The notes: generated by a model from the sequence alone, not told the origin. Shown: positions 1-6,987, counted from the stretch's first letter. The stretch is DNA of 13,748 nt from an uncultured Succinatimonas sp. (GCA_937896115.1 CALBLB010000275.1:1-13748), one strand, 5' to 3'. Numbers and translations are program-made.

Positions 1-26
1 TGAGTAATCGTTAAAGATTGCCAGAG

Positions 27-56
27 AAAATCCTGCCTGCGGGCAGGATTTTTTTT
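27..56 (+). terminator. Intrinsic terminator of the gene upstream of the window
   Basis: A 7-bp GC-rich stem, TCCTGCC (31-37) with GGCAGGA (42-48) around a TGCG loop, is extended by four A-T pairs and followed by a run of T residues to position 56. This is the classic form of a rho-independent terminator reading rightwards. Its gene must lie to the left of the window. It insulates the next transcription unit. Confidence 0.85.
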
Positions 57-83
57 GCAAAAAATTCAATTGCGGGTCATACT
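55..83 (+). promoter_or_regulatory. Candidate sigma70 promoter for the DUF945-pseI unit
   Basis: TTGCAA (55-60) and CATACT (78-83) are separated by 17 bp, and each matches its consensus hexamer at 4 of 6 positions. The site lies directly after a terminator and before the first gene of the unit, where a promoter is expected. The hexamers are weak, so this is a position-based suggestion. The predicted start of transcription would fall inside the palindrome at 83-110. Confidence 0.35.
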
Positions 84-109
84 CTGATCACCTTGCACAA
101 GGTGATCAG
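84..109. repeat. 26-bp near-perfect palindrome in the leader of the DUF945-pseI unit
   Basis: CTGATCACCTTG (84-95) is the exact reverse complement of CAAGGTGATCAG (98-109), leaving only two central bases. It has no T-run, so it is not an ordinary terminator. It ends 16 nt before the ATG at 126, and its right arm runs into the only Shine-Dalgarno-like AGGA (108-111). It could be a repressor operator just downstream of the -10, or an mRNA hairpin that hides the ribosome site. Confidence 0.7.
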
Positions 110-125
110 GACAAAACTCATAAAT

Positions 126-1478
126 ATGAAACATCTTAAATGCATTACTGCAATTGCAGTTTTATTAGCAGTCGTCTCCTTGGGATCAACCTTAGCTTTA
201 AGCATTTTTGCTCAAAGCAAAGGTCAGGAAATACTGTCAAAAATTTCAAGAAAAATACCGGGACTTGAACTTAAAGCAGTTTCTGCAGATAACGGTTTGT
301 TTACCAAAACAGGGCGTTTGTATTTGCACTATGTTCCTGATCCTAAAGAACATGGCGGGATCATGGCTGCTTTTGATTATAAGGTTAATCTTGGTTTTTT
401 AGGTGTTTCAGGCTCTTTTGAACGTGTAAGCGGTTTTGGCAATGTAGATGAGATGATGCGTCCTTTCTTGGGAAGTCTGCCTCGTATACACGGAAGGTTC
501 AGTGCATCACTCTTTGAAATGGGAGCTTCGGCAGATTTGCAAAGTGACGCATTCTCGTTGCCCGTAAATGACGGACGTTGCAATATAAAACCCGCAACAG
601 TGAAGATGGCATTGAATGCAGCTTTAGATGTCAATGCCCGTTTTAATCTTTCAGGACTTGACTGTACGGCAGATCGTAATTATCGGGGACGAAAGGCATA
701 TAACTTGGATTTAAAAAATCTTTATGCCGAATTAGTTCCGGAATTATCAAAAAATTCGCTGAAAAAAATACAACTGGATGTAGGAGCACAAACTTTTGCG
801 GCCGAAGCTTCAACTTTGTATTTGATAGGTTTTGGACCTGATGATGAGGTAAAAGATCCTTCTTTACGCGAAGGTTTCTCACTAGATGAACCGAAGTTGA
901 TCTTTAATGTAGATGAACCTGACGTTTCGGGATTGCAGGCTTTGGGCATAAAAATCTCCGGTAATTATGCCTTTGGTATGCCCTTTATTCGCAACGATAC
1001 GATGATCCCCATGCATTCTTTCAAAGATTTGGATCTTGATGCAAAGATCTCCTCTGTTGATCTTAAGGGAATGATTAAAACTTTAAAAAAAGGCGAATTA
1101 ACCGATTTAAAGAGACTTATTTCATCACCTGCAGTGTTGGATTTAAAGCGTTTATTCTTTAAAAAAGGCGGCGAAACCTTTGAATCATCGGGAAGTTCCT
1201 CATTGGTTTTGGGGTATAACGGGAAATTGCAGGATTTATCGGCAGATTTTTCAGTAAAAGCCGGAAAAAAAATGGTTATTGATTTCTGCCAGAACGGATA
1301 CGGCGAAATGTTGGACGGTTTGGTAAAAAACGGTAGCATTACTTTAAGCGGAGATGAGTATTCGACCAGATTACAACTTCAGAATGAAGATTTGAAACTT
1401 AACGGCGTAAGTTTTCAGAGTGGTGATGAAAGCGAAGACGGTTTTGAAAATACTCTGCCGGAGGGATCAGGTGAATAG
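126..1478 (+). CDS. DUF945/YdgA-like envelope protein (function unknown)
   Basis: The 450-residue protein starts with a short basic stretch and a hydrophobic segment (about residues 5-27, ending in ALSIFAQSKG). This fits a signal anchor or signal peptide. The body alternates short beta-type segments with few charged clusters, as in the AsmA-like DUF945 family. The opening plan (N-terminal anchor, an AQ..GQEIL segment, then LFTKTGRLYLHY) and the ending LQLQNEDLKLNGVSF resemble E. coli YdgA. Length is a little under YdgA's roughly 500. The ATG at 126 was preferred to one at 18, because the earlier start would put 36 residues encoded by the terminator and palindrome in front of the hydrophobic segment. 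The stop overlaps the pseI start by 8 nt, so the two are translationally coupled. Family assignment is from overall resemblance; no enzymatic motif is seen. It probably acts in the periplasm, anchored to the inner membrane. Confidence 0.6.
   Translation: MKHLKCITAIAVLLAVVSLGSTLALSIFAQSKGQEILSKISRKIPGLELKAVSADNGLFTKTGRLYLHYVPDPKEHGGIMAAFDYKVNLGFLGVSGSFERVSGFGNVDEMMRPFLGSLPRIHGRFSASLFEMGASADLQSDAFSLPVNDGRCNIKPATVKMALNAALDVNARFNLSGLDCTADRNYRGRKAYNLDLKNLYAELVPELSKNSLKKIQLDVGAQTFAAEASTLYLIGFGPDDEVKDPSLREGFSLDEPKLIFNVDEPDVSGLQALGIKISGNYAFGMPFIRNDTMIPMHSFKDLDLDAKISSVDLKGMIKTLKKGELTDLKRLISSPAVLDLKRLFFKKGGETFESSGSSSLVLGYNGKLQDLSADFSVKAGKKMVIDFCQNGYGEMLDGLVKNGSITLSGDEYSTRLQLQNEDLKLNGVSFQSGDESEDGFENTLPEGSGE
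1460..1470 (+). promoter_or_regulatory. Shine-Dalgarno deciding the GTG start of pseI
   Basis: GGAGGG (1460-1465) lies 5 nt before the GTG at 1471, inside the last codons of the upstream gene. An ATG 51 nt further upstream in frame (1420) has no comparable site. It would also add 17 residues (MVMKAKTVLKILCRRDQ) that are simply the upstream gene read in another frame. Confidence 0.85.
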
Positions 1479-2508
1479 TTTTTACGATAAATGCGGAAGT
1501 AGACCGTTGATAGTGGCAGAACTTTCGGGAAATCATAATGGCTCTCTTAAAAGAGCAATGGAATTGATGGATCTTGCTGCTAAAAGCGGAGCAGATGCCG
1601 TCAAGATCCAAACATATACTGAAGATTCTTTGACTTTGGATTGCTCACGACCTGAATTTATGATTAAAACAGGTCTGTGGGCAGGACAAACGCTTTATGA
1701 ATTGTACAAAAAAGCTAAAACCCCGAGAGAGTGGATGAAGCCTATGTTTGAACATGCACGGGAAAAAGAAATAATACTTTTCTCCAGTCCTTTTTCACCT
1801 GCTGATGTTGAAGCATTGGAAGAAGTAGGTTGTCCGGCTTATAAGATAGCTTCATATGAACTTAATTATCCCGAACTTATATCGTTATGTGCATCAACCG
1901 GCAAACCTTTGGTGATCTCTACCGGCATGGGATCACTAGAAGAGGTTGATTTTGCAGTGGACTTGGCTTTGAAAAAAGGATGCGGTGAGTTGACTTTGCT
2001 GCATTGCGAAAGCCGTTATCCTGCGGATCCCAAAAAATTTAATTTAAAGAGTATTCCTTTTTTTAAAAAACGCTACGGTTGCCGTGCAGGATTATCGGAT
2101 CATGCTTTAGGGGACAGTGCTGATCTTGCGGCAATTGCACTGGGAGCCGACATGATAGAAAAGCATTTTACTGACAGCAGGGCAAAAGGCGGAGTTGACA
2201 GTGCTTTCTCTATGGAGCCTGATGATCTTAAAATTTTGAGAGAACACAGTGAAACGGTTGCATCTTCATTGGGGCAAGAGAATTTTTGGGTAAGAGATGA
2301 TGAAAAGCTGTTGCGCACCGGCAGGCGCAGCGTCTATCTCGTGAGACCGTTAAAACGGGGAGAATGCTTGAAACGTGAAGATGTAGCTGTGGTAAGACCA
2401 GGCTGCGGACTATCTCCTTATGAACTTCCGAAATTATTAGGAAGCAAAGCCCGCAATTATCTTGCAGCACCGTTGCCGTTAAATCCGGACGATTTTGTGG
2501 AAAGGTGA
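1471..2508 (+). CDS. pseI: Pseudaminic acid synthase (PseI, NeuB family)
   Basis: The predicted enzyme condenses 2,4-diacetamido-2,4,6-trideoxy-L-altrose with phosphoenolpyruvate to give pseudaminic acid, a nine-carbon sialic-acid-like sugar used on flagellin, LPS or capsule. The 345-residue length is normal. The NeuB TIM-barrel runs from about residue 10 to 270 with AELSGNHNGS (16-25), KIQTYT (45-50), FSSPF, YKIAS, STGMGS, GLSDH (about 207) and EKHF (about 230). A C-terminal SAF/antifreeze-like domain starts near RRSVYLVRPLKRGE (about 285). Segments such as GLWAGQTLYELYKKAKTPREW match PseI better than true NeuB. The GTG start follows a strong Shine-Dalgarno. No other pse genes are in the window, so the rest of the pathway must be elsewhere. 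A legionaminic or N-acetylneuraminic acid synthase is the main alternative and is less likely. Confidence 0.88.
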   Translation: MNSFYDKCGSRPLIVAELSGNHNGSLKRAMELMDLAAKSGADAVKIQTYTEDSLTLDCSRPEFMIKTGLWAGQTLYELYKKAKTPREWMKPMFEHAREKEIILFSSPFSPADVEALEEVGCPAYKIASYELNYPELISLCASTGKPLVISTGMGSLEEVDFAVDLALKKGCGELTLLHCESRYPADPKKFNLKSIPFFKKRYGCRAGLSDHALGDSADLAAIALGADMIEKHFTDSRAKGGVDSAFSMEPDDLKILREHSETVASSLGQENFWVRDDEKLLRTGRRSVYLVRPLKRGECLKREDVAVVRPGCGLSPYELPKLLGSKARNYLAAPLPLNPDDFVER

Positions 2509-2526
2509 ATAAATAACCACAAAGCG

Positions 2527-2560
2527 AAAAAAAAAGACCGGGTAAGACGCCCGATCTTTT
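2527..2560. terminator. Bidirectional terminator between pseI and glpX
   Basis: AAAAGACCGGG (2532-2542) pairs with CCCGATCTTTT (2550-2560) with one mismatch, around a 7-nt loop. It is flanked by an A-run on the left and TTTT on the right. Read on either strand the stem is followed by T residues, with a tail of about nine T on the minus strand. It can therefore end both pseI and the convergent glpX. Confidence 0.85.
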
Positions 2561-2579
2561 CATGCCGAAAAAAACAGGA

Positions 2580-3569
2580 TTAATATCTGATCGAGCTCAT
2601 TTTAGAGAGTTTTTCGCGATCGTGGAAAGCCTGAATACGACGTATGGTACCGGTACGTCCGCGGGTTGATAATGAAGTAGTGATGGCATAGCCGCGACGA
2701 TAACGAACCCCGTCTACCAGATCTCCGTCGGTAACGCCGGTGCAGGCAAAATAACAAGTATCGGTTTTTATAAGATCGTCAATGCTGTATATGGTCTTAA
2801 GATTAAAACCGTCTTCACCTTCCAATTTTTTGCGTTCTTCCTGAGTCTTAGGTGCAAAACGTAATAGCATTTGTCCGCCTGAGCCTTTGATACCGCAGGC
2901 AGTTACAATTGCTTCAGGGGTACCGCCGATACCCATTACCATATCAACTTCGCTGAAGGGATCGGTTGCCAGCAAAGCACCGGCTATGTCTCCTTCAGGA
3001 CGAAGCAATACGCGGGCACCTGCAGAACGGATCTCGGCAGCCAGCCCTTCATGGCGAGGTTTATCCAATACGAAAACGCTGAGCTGTGATACCGGTTTCC
3101 CCAAGGCATAAGCTACTTTCTTCAGATTATCTGCAACCGGTGCATCGAGGTCGATAACTTTTGCCGCTTCCGGACCTACTATGATCTTTTGTGCGTAATA
3201 ACTGTGTCCCGGGTTGAACATGGTACCTTTGGGTGCCAAACCGGCACAGGTCATACCGCCGGTTCTTCCGAAAGCGACACAGGAAGTACCGTCTACAGGA
3301 TCAACGGCTACATCCATTTCAGGACCGTCACCGAATCCCACGTCTTCACCTGTAAAAAGCATGGGAGCGTTGTCTTTTTCACCTTCGCCCACCACAACTT
3401 TGCCGCGTATATGTAAAGCTTGGAACGCTATGCGCATGGCATTGACTGCATCCTGATCAACCGCTTCTTTGTCACCGCGTCCGATATTTACTGCAGATGC
3501 CAAAGCTGCCGCTTCGGTTACACGTACGAGATCCAAAGCGATGTTTTTGTCTGCCAAATGCTGAAGCAT
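2580..3569 (-). CDS. glpX: Fructose-1,6-bisphosphatase, class II (GlpX)
   Basis: This enzyme hydrolyses fructose 1,6-bisphosphate to fructose 6-phosphate in gluconeogenesis, in the cytoplasm, with divalent metal. The 329-residue product matches the family's usual length of about 320-340. Visible motifs are GRGDK (30-34), the metal-binding GEGE (61-64), DPVDGT (90-95), KPRHE, EVDMVMGIGGTPE and RTIRRIQ-like RTGTIRRIQAFH near the C-terminus. The family's usual arginine after DPxDGT is serine here, and the following segment (CVAFGRTGG) is atypical. A start at 3590 is also open, but AGGGG lies 5 nt before the ATG at 3569 and nothing lies before the earlier one. The N-terminus LDLVRVTEAAA also then aligns well with E. 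coli GlpX. It has its own candidate promoter and is probably not regulated with phoR, although no clear terminator separates them. Confidence 0.93.
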   Translation of the reverse strand: MLQHLADKNIALDLVRVTEAAALASAVNIGRGDKEAVDQDAVNAMRIAFQALHIRGKVVVGEGEKDNAPMLFTGEDVGFGDGPEMDVAVDPVDGTSCVAFGRTGGMTCAGLAPKGTMFNPGHSYYAQKIIVGPEAAKVIDLDAPVADNLKKVAYALGKPVSQLSVFVLDKPRHEGLAAEIRSAGARVLLRPEGDIAGALLATDPFSEVDMVMGIGGTPEAIVTACGIKGSGGQMLLRFAPKTQEERKKLEGEDGFNLKTIYSIDDLIKTDTCYFACTGVTDGDLVDGVRYRRGYAITTSLSTRGRTGTIRRIQAFHDREKLSKMSSIRY

Positions 3570-3574
3570 AAAAA

Positions 3575-3579
3575 CCCCT
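3575..3579 (-). promoter_or_regulatory. Shine-Dalgarno deciding the glpX start
   Basis: On the minus strand AGGGG is followed by TTTTT and the ATG at 3569-3567. The upstream in-frame ATG at 3590 is preceded by an AT-rich stretch without any purine-rich ribosome site, so the shorter protein is preferred. Confidence 0.7.
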
Positions 3580-3632
3580 GTTTTATTCATCTATATATTG
3601 TTGTTCTGACGTTTTGCAGTCTTACATCTATC

Positions 3633-3661
3633 AATATAGCCGAAAAAACAGAGAATTAACT
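3633..3661 (-). promoter_or_regulatory. Possible glpX promoter
   Basis: On the minus strand TATATT (3638-3633) matches the -10 consensus at 5 of 6 positions and lies about 64 nt before the chosen ATG. The -35 region is AT-rich without a good hexamer. It would allow glpX to be expressed independently of the phosphate operon upstream. The call is tentative. Confidence 0.3.
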
Positions 3662-3673
3662 TAAAATCATGCT

Positions 3674-5344
3674 TTAGATATTCTGTTTTGAAGCTGGGAT
3701 CACGACTTTGAAACAGGTTCCTTTGCCAACCTGACTGTTGACGCTTACGTCTCCCCCGAAAAATTTGGCGGCACGTTTTACTATTGAGAGCCCAAGGCCG
3801 GTGCCTTCATTGCGGCGGGAATGACTTTTATCGACACGGTAGAAGCGTTCAAAAATACGTTGTTGATCTTCTTGGGGGATCCCAGGACCGTCATCTTTTA
3901 CCATAATCACTTTTTCAGAGTTTTCTTCTTTGAGATTTATGGTTACATGCCCGTGTTCTTTGCCGTATTTGATCGCATTGTCGGTCAAATTGAAGATCAT
4001 TTCATAGAAATAGCGGTAGTTTCCGGTGAATTTCTCAAGAGAACCATGAATATTTATCGAAATGTCTTTGTTCTTTGCTTTGTCATGAAGGGTTTTGGAT
4101 ATTTCGGCACAGATGTTTTGGGGATCTAAGATTTCAGCGGCTTCTTTTACCTTCCCTTCATCGAGCCGTGACAACAGGATGATGTCGTTGATCATACGTA
4201 CGAGGGCGGCAGCTTCACGACTGATTTTTTGATAGAAACTTTGTTCGTCTCCTTGGCGAACCAGCCCTGATTCCAAAAGTTCGGCAGCACCTATGATGGA
4301 TTGCAACGGAGTTTTAAGTTCATGGGATACATTGGCGGTAAATTCCCTGCGTTGAGCTTCTGCAAGACGTGATGCGGTTACGTTTACATAAATGAGGGCA
4401 TATCCTAACAGTTCTTCATTACCGACGCGGCTTATGAAGATGTCGTAAATCTGTCCGTCGCGTTCAATGGAGGTTCTTTTGGCCGAAAAATCGTGACTGT
4501 CACCGTCAAAAAGTTCAAGCACGTAGCTTGAATGATCTAAGTTCAGGAAACTTTTTCCCACTGCAGATGCATCGGCATGCAGTAATTTTCTGGCACTGCG
4601 ATTTATGGAAATGATTTCGCCTTTTGAATTTAAAATTACCAGTCCTTCGGTCATGCTGGCAGTTACTGCAGAAAGCTCTTCTCTTTGACGTTTTATATGC
4701 AGAATTTGTTCATTGATGTGTTTTTGTTGAGAATCCAGCCTTTTTACCAAGGGAGTGAGTTCATCATAAATTTCAGAATCCAGAGGATGATCGAGATCGA
4801 GCTCATTTAATGGACTGACTATTCGCCGTGCCAGGTGGACTGCCAGATAAAGGGAGACCAATACGGCAAATATAAGGATCACTAAAGCTTCGCTAAGTAA
4901 CGTAGTCATGCCTTGGAATAGAGTGGAGGCGGTTACCGAACAACGCAAGATCTGACCGTTTTTAAGTTTTAGAGCGTAATAATCGGTACGTTCTGAAAGA
5001 GTGTTTGAGATACGAACGTCACTTCCGTGACCTTGTTGCAGAGCCTCTTTTATTTCCTTGCGTTCAAGATGGTTTCCCATATGTGCCGGATCTGCTTCAT
5101 TGTCAAAGTATACGGAGCCGTCCTGATTTACCAAAGTTACTCGGTAGGGAAACTGGATCTTGTTTTTTACTATGTCTATGCCGTCAGTGTTGATGCTTGT
5201 TGCCAGGCTTTGGACAAAGGAAGTGAGACTTTTTAGTGAATTGTCTTTAACGGTATTCTGTGCAAGATATATCATTGCTGCGCAGGAAAGCAACATTACT
5301 GCAAAGCTTACACAAAAAATGCTCCAGAAAATTCTGTATTTCAT
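3674..5344 (-). CDS. phoR: Phosphate-regulon sensor histidine kinase PhoR, with periplasmic sensor domain
   Basis: This is an inner-membrane kinase that phosphorylates PhoB when phosphate is scarce. The 556 residues contain TM1 (about 4-28), a periplasmic region (about 29-148), TM2 (about 149-170), a HAMP-like linker (171-220) and a PAS domain (about 225-320). The catalytic core has the H-box HELKTP with His341, the N-box FNLTDNAIKY (Asn456), the G1 box DDGPGIP (484-490), an F-box (FERFYRVD) and the G2 box GTGLGL (514-519). E. coli PhoR has about 430 residues and lacks the periplasmic domain; the longer layout is the one common in Firmicutes PhoR/PnpS. It lies 104 nt after phoB. The ATG at 5344 is the only sensible start, because stop codons lie in frame a short way upstream, yet no Shine-Dalgarno is visible. 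The assignment to phosphate rests on the pst-phoU-phoB neighbours. Confidence 0.93.
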   Translation of the reverse strand: MKYRIFWSIFCVSFAVMLLSCAAMIYLAQNTVKDNSLKSLTSFVQSLATSINTDGIDIVKNKIQFPYRVTLVNQDGSVYFDNEADPAHMGNHLERKEIKEALQQGHGSDVRISNTLSERTDYYALKLKNGQILRCSVTASTLFQGMTTLLSEALVILIFAVLVSLYLAVHLARRIVSPLNELDLDHPLDSEIYDELTPLVKRLDSQQKHINEQILHIKRQREELSAVTASMTEGLVILNSKGEIISINRSARKLLHADASAVGKSFLNLDHSSYVLELFDGDSHDFSAKRTSIERDGQIYDIFISRVGNEELLGYALIYVNVTASRLAEAQRREFTANVSHELKTPLQSIIGAAELLESGLVRQGDEQSFYQKISREAAALVRMINDIILLSRLDEGKVKEAAEILDPQNICAEISKTLHDKAKNKDISINIHGSLEKFTGNYRYFYEMIFNLTDNAIKYGKEHGHVTINLKEENSEKVIMVKDDGPGIPQEDQQRIFERFYRVDKSHSRRNEGTGLGLSIVKRAAKFFGGDVSVNSQVGKGTCFKVVIPASKQNI

Positions 5345-5448
5345 AAGCGGTGTACCGAAATTTTATCAGTGTGTTAGCACGCGGTGGGTATCAGAAGTTT
5401 CGGCTAGGTTATCCGTGACAAAACTGCGACCGAAGAAATTTTTTTGGA
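5345..5448 (-). other. Untranslated phoB-phoR spacer with alternative pairings
   Basis: The spacer carries no gene. Next to the phoR ATG, CGGT (5348-5351) can pair with ACCG (5354-5357). The same bases, as CCGAAA (5355-5360), can instead pair with TTTCGG (5398-5403). No Shine-Dalgarno is seen before phoR. The spacer may lower or control phoR translation relative to phoB. That role is inferred only from base pairing. Confidence 0.35.
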
Positions 5449-6114
5449 TTACGGTTCAACTTTATAACCTAAGCCGCGTACAGTTTTGACTATGGCTCCG
5501 GCTTCCCCTAATTTTTGACGAAGAGTTCTTACATGAACGTCTACGGTACGGTTTTCACCGTCGTATTCAAGATTCCAAATCTTGCCTAAAAGCATTTCCC
5601 GTGAATAAACCCGGCTAGGATGACGCATAAGTAAAGCCAGAAGTTCAAATTCTTTAAAGGTTAATTCAACAGTGGTACCGTTAACTTGAACCTGATGTTT
5701 GTCTTCACAAAGACTTACATCGCCGATTTTTAAAGTCTCTTCACGTGAATCGGCGGTGCGACGCAAAACGGCTTTAACTCTGGCAGCCATTTCCATCATG
5801 GAGAACGGTTTGGTCAGATAATCATCGGCTCCTTGATCAAGAGCACCGATGCGTTCGTATTCGGCACCGCGGGCCGTGGCCATGATCACCGGAATTTTTT
5901 TTGTACGGGGATCTCTTCTTAAACGTTTTAAGATTTCAACTCCGTTAATATCCGGCAACATCACGTCAAGCAGGATCAGATCAGGATGATTTTTTTCCAT
6001 AGCCGCGAAGAAACTGGTACCGTCGACAAAGCCTTCGACTTCGTAGTGAAGTGAACGCAGGGTATAAATTTCAATCTCGCGGATGTCGGTATCGTCTTCA
6101 ACGCAGTAGATCAT
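5449..6114 (-). CDS. phoB: Phosphate-regulon response regulator PhoB (OmpR family)
   Basis: This two-domain transcription factor is the partner of PhoR; when phosphorylated it binds Pho boxes and activates the pst genes. The 221-residue protein has a receiver domain (about 1-118) with the acidic pocket E6-D7-D8, phosphoacceptor Asp50 in LLDVMLPD, Thr80 and Lys102. A winged-helix DNA-binding domain follows (about 126-221: LTFKEFELLALL, NRTVDVHVRTLRQKL, VRGLGYKV). The opening MIYCVEDD and the overall wording resemble the Clostridia-type PhoB/PhoP more than E. coli PhoB. GAGG lies 7 nt before the ATG, so the start is well supported. It follows phoU after a 207-nt gap containing two hairpins and precedes phoR by 104 nt. 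Members of the OmpR family look alike; the phosphate role comes from the neighbours. Confidence 0.93.
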   Translation of the reverse strand: MIYCVEDDTDIREIEIYTLRSLHYEVEGFVDGTSFFAAMEKNHPDLILLDVMLPDINGVEILKRLRRDPRTKKIPVIMATARGAEYERIGALDQGADDYLTKPFSMMEMAARVKAVLRRTADSREETLKIGDVSLCEDKHQVQVNGTTVELTFKEFELLALLMRHPSRVYSREMLLGKIWNLEYDGENRTVDVHVRTLRQKLGEAGAIVKTVRGLGYKVEP

Positions 6115-6157
6115 CTTAAGACCTCATTATCAAATTTTTAAAAGGATAGACATTAAA

Positions 6158-6179
6158 CCCCTGAGCTTTTCCTCAGGGG
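6158..6179. repeat. Strong hairpin between phoU and phoB
   Basis: CCCCTGAG (6158-6165) and CTCAGGGG (6172-6179) form a perfect 8-bp stem around a 6-nt loop. Reading towards phoB the stem is followed by TTTAAT rather than a long T-run. It would thus be at most a leaky terminator, or a stability or processing element that lowers phoBR expression relative to pst-phoU. Confidence 0.6.
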
Positions 6180-6285
6180 GATAGGGGCCGCTTTTTTAGT
6201 AAATGCGGTAAAGTGCTTTTGTGGAAATAAACTTAGAGTGAGGTTCTCCTGGTTTGCTTTCACAACACTAAGCAACGGTATTTAA

Positions 6286-6301
6286 CAGGCAAAACTGCCT
6301 G
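6286..6301. repeat. Small hairpin after phoU
   Basis: CAGGCA (6286-6291) pairs with TGCCTG (6296-6301) around a 4-nt loop, about 20 nt beyond the phoU stop. On the minus strand TTAAAT follows. It resembles a weak terminator or 3-prime-end stabiliser of the pst-phoU transcript. Confidence 0.5.
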
Positions 6302-6321
6302 CGTTTATGCCGGTAAGTCTG

Positions 6322-6972
6322 TCAAACTGAAACTCCCGGCTGTTTACCGGTGATCACATACAGCACCCATTGTGCAATATTGCAACAATGATCAGCGGTA
6401 CGCTCCAAATATTTTGCCATAAGCAAAACATCGAGACTGACCAGATGATCGGGAGAATGACTCATTTCTTCTATGATGGATTGTTTTACCATCATGAAAT
6501 ATTTGTCTATGCCGTCGTCTGATTTCAGAACATCCTCGGCAACATGCAGATCGAGTCTTACAAAGGAGTCTATGGCCTTATGCATGATCTGGCGTACCGA
6601 TTCTGCCATCTTGAGCAAGAGATCAAACGAAGGACCTGTCGCGGTGTAATCGTAGGTGGTTACGATTTCTGCAATGTCTATCCCCTGTGCTCCTATACGA
6701 TCAAGATCGGTTACCATTTTAAGAACTGCCGAAACCAAGCGCAGATCACTTGCTACCGGTTGTTCTCGCAGGATCAGTGACAAACACAATCTTTCTATGT
6801 CACGGCTGCGGTTGGCCAAATCATATTTTTGGTTAAAAACGTACAGGGCGCGCTCACGATCGCGAGCTTTAAGCGCGGCAAAGTCCTCACCTAGATTTTT
6901 TTCGCATACTGAACCTAATAAAATGAATTGTTTGTTGAGTTCATCAAATTGTTCGTCGAGTTTTTTACGCAT
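6322..6972 (-). CDS. phoU: Phosphate signalling adaptor PhoU
   Basis: PhoU is a peripheral cytoplasmic protein that links the PstSCAB transporter to PhoR and keeps the kinase off when phosphate is plentiful. The predicted protein is 216 residues, almost entirely helical, and shows the two tandem three-helix PhoU repeats. Metal-cluster motifs of the E/DxxxD type appear as MVTDLDRIGAQGIDIAE in repeat 1 and KYLERTADHCCNIAQW in repeat 2. An ATG at 6981 is open, but it directly abuts the GGAGG site (6982-6986). The ATG at 6972, 9 nt from that site, is the more likely start. The gene begins about 16 nt after the pstB stop, the usual last position of a pst operon. Here phoB and phoR then follow. Confidence 0.94.
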   Translation of the reverse strand: MRKKLDEQFDELNKQFILLGSVCEKNLGEDFAALKARDRERALYVFNQKYDLANRSRDIERLCLSLILREQPVASDLRLVSAVLKMVTDLDRIGAQGIDIAEIVTTYDYTATGPSFDLLLKMAESVRQIMHKAIDSFVRLDLHVAEDVLKSDDGIDKYFMMVKQSIIEEMSHSPDHLVSLDVLLMAKYLERTADHCCNIAQWVLYVITGKQPGVSV

Positions 6973-6987
6973 TTTTCGCATCCTCCG

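Noticed and set aside
18..125. N-terminal extension of the DUF945-like gene from the ATG at 18
   Set aside because: It would run through a terminator and a palindrome and place 36 residues before the hydrophobic anchor. The ATG at 126 gives a normal exported-protein start.
965..1339. 124-codon minus-strand frame inside the DUF945-like gene
   Set aside because: It lies wholly antisense to a well-supported gene and its translation resembles no protein family.
1420..1470. Longer pseI starting at the ATG at 1420
   Set aside because: The added residues are the upstream gene in another frame, and a strong GGAGGG sits 5 nt before the GTG at 1471.
3570..3590. Longer glpX starting at the ATG at 3590
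   Set aside because: No ribosome site precedes it, while AGGGG is well placed for the ATG at 3569.
5160..5489. 109-codon plus-strand frame spanning the phoB-phoR gap
   Set aside because: It is antisense to the start of phoR and the end of phoB, with no ribosome site or family resemblance. It is a chance frame.
6115..6321. Small gene or Pho box in the phoU-phoB gap
   Set aside because: A CAGGAG-like site on the minus strand has no start codon at a suitable distance, and no 11-bp-phased repeats were found.
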